Of a stretch of DNA of 64,000 nucleotides, positions 12,627-21,600 are shown piece by piece. The notes beneath the pieces are model-generated. The model had not been told where the DNA came from. It made no database searches and saw only the letters and a program-made list of their open reading frames with translations. Position 1 is the first letter of the stretch. The number at the start of each line of letters is the position of its first letter. The DNA comes from Trichostrongylus colubriformis (Eukaryota > Nematoda > Chromadorea > Rhabditida > Trichostrongylidae): contig OZ022259.1 of assembly GCA_963978905.1 (NCBI GenBank), forward strand, positions 16,900,068 through 16,964,067, given 5' to 3'. The position numbers and the translations under genes are program-made.

Positions 12627-15600
12627 ATGAAGGTGCCTATGGGGTTTTGTCGAGGCATATACATTATTCTTTCAAAACGCAATTATATAATATTCTTTTT
12701 GATTGTATTCCTCCAATTGGCTTGCACTCCTGTGCTTCCACTTAGATTAAGTACTGAACGCGTTGAAAAGGTAATGTGGCGGATTTATTGTATCCAGCCA
12801 CAGGAAATTTATGTTATTTCCTTTGCAATAGTGGTTCAGTGGTTTTTATATATTTATTTATGAAACGACAAACGGGTTATTACGACAGGGTGGATGAGAA
12901 AGGCGGCTACTCGCCGCACGATCTCAAAGCTTTCTGCCTTTCTCGCTGTTGCGAAGAAAGGCGGACCCAGGCGAACATGTGGTGTCCACCTGGGTGGCAC
13001 AATAGAACAAGGGGTCGCGTGGAGTGCGCGACACTCCCGGCGCCCGAAAGAGTAATATTTGAGATTCTTCTTGAATTGTAGTTGTTGGACGTGGTGGAGT
13101 CGTTGTGGTGGAGGCGTGGATGAGGTGTTGAGCGAAGTGTTGAGCAATTGTTGGAGTTATAAACTTCTGAATTAGGTTGATTATTATAGGAAGGCAACAT
13201 AATAATGAATAACTGGCGAAGAGAACTTGCTTCTTAGAACTTTCTCTTCTTTATGAAAGCATTTGCTTTACTGGGGCACAGCAGTGCGTTGTGAGGTTGG
13301 CGGCATACGCCGCACATGACCTTGCACACCGCATCGTGTGCGGGTTTCAAGCACTGTCCGCAAAGCCCCATTTTCGACACCTGGAAGGTGCGAGCATATG
13401 TGTTGGGGAAGCGCGGACAGCGCCCACTTGGATGACAATCTTCGTTCTCCTCCAAGGTGCAGAATATGCACGCCGACCGCGGTGTAGTGCGTTCGGCCAG
13501 CTTCTCTAGAGCCGGTTTGAAGCTGCTCAATTCTTCTAGCGACTGATGAATGGACGACAGTTTGACGATGGTTGCTTCGAATTGCTCGATCCGGGCGGTG
13601 ATTGCGGAAGCGAATTCGTCAAACTTGAGACGAATCAGATCGCTTTTGTGGTCGAGCGTTTTTAAAAGCTCCGTCTGGAGAAGTTCGTCGTCGAGCAGAG
13701 GTTCGTATTGAGCCATTTTTAGTACTTGGTTGCTCATATCGGCCTTTTATACGGATATCACTTTGTTTATAATTTCTGTACACGCCTGGTACACTGGAGC
13801 TCCGCCCACTTGGGTTGAGATGATTGTGGATATTTATACACTGAATTTGAATATCTTGGAGTATTGAAGGAGATCAAATTATTCAAAATCATTCGTGAGC
13901 GATCAATTTTGATATTGATCCGTGTAATTCCTCACATATCGTATTGCTGATATAACGAGGCCACAGGTCGCCCAGATTGCCTTCAGAGTGCCAATGGCGA
14001 ATTTCGTCGCGTAGATCGCGATAACTGGGAGTGTTCTTATCAACATTAGAACGAGTAACGGGCCGAATACATATGTTGCGGCCACTGCTATCGTTACCAT
14101 TGTTACTGATATCAGTGTTATTTTCCAATATTTCTTTATAATGTTGAGAAGTGGTCTGATATCCGGTATTCTCAAACTTTGCAACCAGTGGATAGGTTGC
14201 GATACGAAAGTATCTGTCTCATCAAATATTGAGTTGTTTTCTCTTGTTTCATGGAAGACTAGGATTCCTTCCATAGGTATATTTATTTCCTTGTCGTCGC
14301 AAACCGTGTGGCAGTTCTTTTGAATAACTGCATAGTTGAAATTGAGATCCACAGCGGTTGTTTCGTTTCTTGGACCACACGCAACTGAGAATGTTTGTTC
14401 TTCACACTGTATTGTGATCCAGGACGACATCTCGGTTTTGCATGAAATTTGGATCTGGGCCCCTTCCATGCAGTCATAGCAACCTGAAATTTTTCCAAAT
14501 TGGATTTCACATGGTTGCTTGATTACGTACTCATTAGCATTAATCAATGCATCAGACTGAAGCAAAAGGATCACTTCTGCTTCGGTTGAAGATAGGATTA
14601 TCTCCTTATCTTTACTGTGAAGCTGTGCTGTCGGTGTGGATATAGGAAGAGTATCAATCAATTTTGACTTGATATCCGATATCGATTCCACAGGACATCG
14701 GCAGCCTGTTATCGACCGCGAATCATAGCAGATACACTCAAAATGAGCTGAGCAATTGCCGAAGTTGTTGATGGCAGCTTGTTCAGGAATTCTGTAGTTT
14801 TCAGGAACTATTATAGCATCATTTGAGCCGATGGCGAATCTTCTATTCATTAGAGGTGACACTGGTTTCCGTATTGAAATTACGGTCATTTTCAGGTCAC
14901 CAGCTGTGTGTCCAGCATAGGGTTCTAACTCATAACGGCTCTTTTTTGCAGTGTTGAAGAGCGTTGTCTGAATTTCCACTGTGACCCTAGGTTTCCATTC
15001 CAAGCAGTCTACTATTTCATAAACGGCTTCGGATTTAGGTTCGTGTACGAACCTATAAAATGAACACGAGGGTAGAGGTAATAGGCATCCGCAAGAAAGT
15101 CCTCCACATGCCGAAGCGCATGTGGAATATCCTGGATGTATCGCTGATTCGCTTAATTCCGGAATGACCTCGTTTCTGTGGAATTCACTGCACCTATCAT
15201 CGTAGCATGATCCCATTTGTGGGCATCGTAGCGAATGATATATATTTGGCACTGAATCTCTTGTGAAGAAACGAGTTATTTTGCTACATGTGAGCTTTAC
15301 CGGAAAATGGTGTAGCTTGATTAGTCCCACGGTTTTGTTTCCGTGGTTGACTTGTATGCACAAGTTCGAGTCGAGTCTATTAAAATTAATCTCCTCGCTG
15401 TACTCATATGCGCAGTTGTTTCGTTGCGTGCAAATGAGGTTAACTGAGTGGCGCATGTAGCCGAGCTGGCAGGCTGACACCTTTTGTAATGAGGCAATAA
15501 TGCAACATACTGTAATCAATATCTGCTTGCCTAACGGTGTAGGATTGAATGTCAGAAGTGGGATACTTCTTGACTCATTGATAGTGGCCGACTCGTTTAC

Positions 15601-18600
15601 TCTGGGAACTGCGGTGTTTCTTCGTTTCACCTTGCTGCAGATGAGAGTCGTTGTTAGGACTATGACCCCTAGGATAAGATATAGTGTCAAGAAGGCTGAT
15701 ATAATGGCGCCTTCTGGCCAGCAATGTGGATTTCCCAGTAACCCTTTGGAGAGGAATTTCTGAGCATAAACACAGAAATCCGGGGTGAACATTGCACGGA
15801 TTTGGTTAGCATTTTGTCACTTGCAAACGATTTCAAGGTTACAGTAGTATTCTTGTTCAGAGGAGATACTGGCAAGTATACCAGAACATCTTCTGTTCTG
15901 TTTGCGTATTCTTTACAGGCATTTTCAAGGCAAACTTCGAAAAGGCTCTGACTTTTCGGAGGTGCTATTCTTACAATACCTTGGTGGCATTTTATGCGTC
16001 CTCCAGAATACGTGTATGTCAGCGCAGGTTGTATTGCGCAAGCAATAACTAGCATCATCGCTAGAACAGTATTACTGTAAGTGGGTCTTCGGCATGGTGT
16101 CCTCGTCTTATACTCAATGTGATTATAGTTGAGGCTCGTTGACGAATCAGTTTCGTCAGAACTTTCTAAGCCCTCTTCGAACTCCCTAATAACTTTGTAG
16201 GCCAATGTTTTTGCCTTTCGCTTAGGTATTGTTCTTATGGGCACATTTTGGGGTTCTTCATTGTTCCCCTCTTCCGGAGTCTGATCGACCCTATCCGGGA
16301 AACTTCTTATTTCCATTGGATAGAGTTTGCACACTGGTTTTTGTAGGACCTTCTGGTTTGGCATCCGTACTTTTACCGTGCGAACTTGTCCATCATGGCT
16401 AAGGATCACCTCTTCGACCTTTCCGTAAACCCAGTTTCCGCGAGGAATCATCTCTTGTTCTATGAGCACGATTTCTCCGAGTTGCGGGAAAGAGCGTGTC
16501 ACTCCTCTTCTTTGTTTCCTCTTATTTGTCTGAGTATCTCGGAGCGCTGTGAGGTAATCGAGGTTCCACTTCTCCCAAAATTTGGAGGCCATATTCTCCG
16601 AACTTTCGAGCGCTTCTTTGACTTGAGCCGTTGTTTGAGGAAGTTCAGGATCGTAATCGGGATCCACAACTTCGCCGGCTGTTTGAGCGTCTGGCACTGA
16701 GAATTTGATGTTTCCGCATAGGAAATCAATAGGCCTCAGCGGTATAATGCCTAGATCCGTAGTGTGTACTTTAGTAATTGGACGGGTATTAAGAATAGCC
16801 TCTATCCTTGTCATGACAGTACAAAGTTGGATGAAAGTCATCCTTTTTCTACCAACTGTTTTTTGGAGTGCTCGCTTTACAGAGCCGACCAACCTTTCCC
16901 AAACACCTCCCATCCAGGGAGCGTTCGGTGGATTGAAAATCCAGTGAATTCCTTCTGTTGCACAGTAGGACATTATCGAACTTTCGTTATTTTCATCATT
17001 TTCGAATAATTTCTCTATGACCTTTTGGCCAAGTCTGAAGTTAGTTCCACAGTCTGATCTGACATATTTTGGAACACCTCTTCTTGAAATGAAGCGGATG
17101 AAGCTGTTTAGAAATGCACCCGCACTCAGATTTTCGACAACTTCGAGATGTACTGCTCTCGTCGTGAGACACGTGTACAAGCAAACGTACATTTTCTCGA
17201 GCGTCGAGCTTTCTATTGGACCTAGGAAGTCACATCCGACCCTTTCGAAAGTTCTTGCCTCAATTACTCTGTCTTTCGGTAACGGTGGCATTTCCGGTGA
17301 ACGGAATGGTAAACCGTGGCATTTTCTGCAAGTCACACAATGTTTAATCTGGTTTTTGAACGTTGATGGTCGAGGAATCCAGAACCTTTGTCTCAACATT
17401 GTTAACATTTGTTCTCTGCCGCAATGAGCATTTTTATTGTGAATATTGGTCACAATTAATTTCGCCAGGTCCGATTTACACGGTATATATATGGGCGATT
17501 TTGTATCTTCAGGCACGCAGGCGTTTTGCAGCCTTGATAGGTACCAAATGACACCGAAATTATCTATCTGTAGCTTTTTCTGTGGGTGCCTTTTCTGAAG
17601 ATCTTTGGTGTCACAAGCACTTTGCTCTTGCAGGATTATAATGCGCTCGGCTGCAGCGGTATCATTAGCATTAATTTGATCCGCAACATCAAACTGATCG
17701 ATAATAATTGCTCTAATGGTAGTGTTACGATTAGTATTGGTCTTCATGATCCATTTTTTGAGCCCTTTGCCGACTCTGGCCATAGTTCTAATTGCTTTGG
17801 AAAGTCGAGAGAATCTGCTCAAATCCATGACCCTTATGGATTCTTTCGAGGCGGAGTTTTCCTCTATTTCCACATTTGCCAGTGAAGTCTCAGCAGCGAC
17901 TTCCTCTATGGTTTCATCTGCAATACCATTGATTGATGAAAGAGGCCATTCGTTTTGGCTTTGTGCCAACCATTTTGGACCTCTGATCCAGCTATGGGAG
18001 CTCATGTTTGTACCAGACAGTCCTCTTGTTCCGGCATCTGCCGGATTCTCTGCTGTAGGTACATAGTAAAAGTTCACAGTGATTTCTTTCAATCTGAACT
18101 GATTTACTAGCTTCGTTATTCGGTCTCTCTGATTGGACACGAATATAGGTAGTTTTCGTGCAGTTTTGATCCATGCAAGCGCTACCTTCGAATCTGTAAC
18201 AATGTTGGCCTCTTTAATGATGCCCGGGATACTGTTACTAATGTTCGTGCTGAGCCTTATTCCCATAAGTACAGCTAGCAATTCGAGTCTTGGAATTGTT
18301 TGTTTACTTTTCTTCGGTGCGAGTTTGGTTTTTCCACTAACCAAAGAACTTATCTTAGACATGGTATTTGACCGTAAATATGAACAGGTCGCCATGGCTA
18401 TCTCGCTGGCGTCGCAAAATGTCCAAAGGCTATATGACTGCGCGCCGTTGGCAATAGGTTGCACGGCGCGAGGTATGCTCACGGAAATGTTATTGATATC
18501 GTGGCATGCCTTAGCCCATTGCCTGCTGAGGTCAAGCGGTATGTCATCTTTCCAATCTAGATTACATCCATAAATTTCCCTCATTAAATGCTTGAGTTTT

Positions 18601-21600
18601 ATAAGTAGTGGTGCAGCTAGACCTAGTGGATCATATATTGAGTTTAGCTGGCTGACTATATCGCGTTTTGCCAACCTTTCCTTCGTGCAGAATTTTATTC
18701 CCACGGAGAATTCATCGGACTCGGTATCGTAGGGAACTCCTAGGAACTTGATCTTTCCAGTCGGTCCTTTGTCCTCTTCTGGAATAGCTTCGTTAACTGA
18801 CTCGTTATTCGACACATATTCTCTGAGGTTCATCCCGATTTTGGCAAATAGCTCTTTCGATTTCTTATATTTCGCTATGGCCTCTGCCACAGTTGACGCT
18901 GACAGCAGTATGTTGTCCACGTAAAGATTTCTAGCAATTTCATCTGCTAGTTCATCATTTATGGCCATGAGATATGTCATTATTGCCATGTTCAATATGC
19001 TTGGTGAAGCATTTATCCCAAATGGTAGCCTCTTGAAGCGATATTCCTTCATATTGTTTTTCGTGGCAGGACGTGTAACGTCGTTGAGCCACAAGAAACG
19101 ACAGAGATCTTTGTGTGAGTCAGCGATCCGTATTTGTGTGAACGCCGCCTCAATATCACACAATAGTATAATTGGTTTGACTCTGCTTGATATAAGGATA
19201 TCATGGATTTTATTTATAAAAGACTCTCCTTTAAAAATCACGTCGTTTAGTGACAATTTCCCCCTTCCTTTTGAGGAGGCGTCAAACACTATTCGGAGTG
19301 GTTTTGCCTTTTCAGGGCGCCAAACTCCAGAATGAGGCATGTAGTATTTGACTAGAGCGCCGTTATCGCACTCCCTTACTTCTTCAATTACATCATCCTT
19401 GATGTAATTAGCAATAGTTTTGCAGTACCATGAGTTTATCTCAGGATTATTGGCTAGTTGGTACTGTAGTGCCGATAGCCGCCGTACGGCGATTGCGTAA
19501 TTATCGCACAGCTCACTTACATTGTCCTTGAGAGGGAATGGAGCAGTTATGTAACCATTTTCGTATGATATGGTTTTTGAAAATTTCGCGAGATAATTTT
19601 CTGCCTTGTCTTCCAGACTGTTTTCAGCAGAAGATATGCCCAGTCCTTCGAGCTCGAACAGATTTCGTAGAATTCGGTCTTCGTTGTCATCAAAAACCGC
19701 TGTAAGACCATATTCTATAGTTGGTTCTTGTATGCAATTGCTATTCACTGTGCCACGACCATGTATTGATGGCCCAAAGACAGTCTTTGCAATGCGCAAA
19801 CCAGAGGGAGTTGTAGTTTTGGCGTTGTCTATTACTAAGTTGTAGTAATAGTCTAATCCCACCAGTATATGCGGTACTTGATGCTCGCCCCGTACTTTTG
19901 GGTTGCACAAGTGGATCTCGTTCCTTCTGAGAAATTCCTTGTCGGAATCTGTCAATTTGACCGATGGGAAGCCGTTTGCGATGACTGGCTTTGTATGAAC
20001 TTGAAGCTCAAATTCATCCCCATACACGTCACTGATTCTCAGATTGACGAATTTACTTTGGAACTTTTCAATATGTCCGCCGATTCCCGACATCGTGCAT
20101 GTCTCAGTCTTTTTGGTTGGCAGACCAAATTTATTAGCTATCTCTTCGCTAATGATTGTTTTTTGAGCGCCTGTGTCAAAGAAGAACAATAACTGTTCAA
20201 ACTTGTGCGCTCTATGGTTCCAGATGTTGCCAGCAGCTGTCATAAGTACTATTTGTTCCTTACGTCGCTGCATATGTTCTTTGCCACATTTCTCCACTTC
20301 TAGGGTTTCACCCTTTGACGTGTGTATATTGGCTTGATTTGAGTTATGGCGTCCATCGCTTTGTTGATTGCGCCATGGCTCTTTGTGCGGACGACTGTCC
20401 GCTGGTGGTCGTTGGGTCAATCTATTACCACCATACGGTCGATTTGTTCGACCAGCATCTTTTGCCTGTGGGGATCCTGTACCCGAGATGCATAAACTTT
20501 TGCTGTGATGTTGTCCGCACTGAGGACAACTTGACCACGAGCAGTCAAAACTATTGTGATTTGCAGAAAAACATTTCCAACAAAGTTTTCTTTCCTTCAC
20601 GATGTTCCTTTTTGCTTGAACGTCTGTGATAGTTTTGCAGTAAATTGATGGATGGGTGTACTGGCCGCAGAAAATGCAGCTTTTGGGACTTTTCTTAGTT
20701 TCATCCCTTGGTTTGAAGTCCTTCTCTTTGACTTCCTCAAATTTTTGTCTGTTTTTGAGTCTGGAATCAACGAATTGTTTCGCTGTAATCTCCTTTTCTA
20801 TCTCGTCCATAACATCTTCGACGGTGACGCCATCCCTATTTTGAATAGAAGTGAGGACGTTTTTCACGATGTTGTATGGAAATTTGTCAAGAATTTTCTC
20901 GGTCCATAGTGCGTCTTGTACTACGCGAATGTCTTGACCGGCTGAAACCATTTGGTTGATCAGCATTCTTATATTGTCGTAAACTGCTACGCAACTCTCC
21001 GCTGAGTTGTTTGCTGCCCGCATGTCTATGAGTTTTTGGACAATTTTTGCCCTGTTGGCAGGTTTGTTGCCAAACTTCCTTTTTAACTCTTCTGTCATCC
21101 ACTTATAATTCTGTGGGATGAGCTGGATTCCTTTTATTGCCATTTCGGCTCTTCCTTTGAGAGAATCCTTCAGTAGGAGCATTTTCTCTACTGTATTAAG
21201 TACCTTGTTTCCATTCACAAGGGTTTCAAAAACTGCCCAATATTCAGGGAATTCCTCTTCATCTCCGTAGAAGCGAGGTAATTCGAGTTGTTTGGACTTC
21301 AGTGCGCGACAGGCGCTCTCTTCTCTATCTAGAGAGCTATCTGTCAAGTCATCAGATAGCCATTGCGCAAGTTCGGGATCTAGCGAGTCTTGGCTGCTAT
21401 CCTTTTTCTTGCCGCGTGAGTCCGCATTTGTAGCGCTCAAATGGCTTTTTTGCGGATCTATTGAGAGTTTTAGGGCTAATTTGTGCACCTTATCTCGGTA
21501 TTCATTGATTCGTGCTTCTAGGACGAATATTATTTGGTCAGCATTTGCTATTTTCTCACTAAATTGACAATCTTGATCAATTTCTTCGATTTCGCTCACG

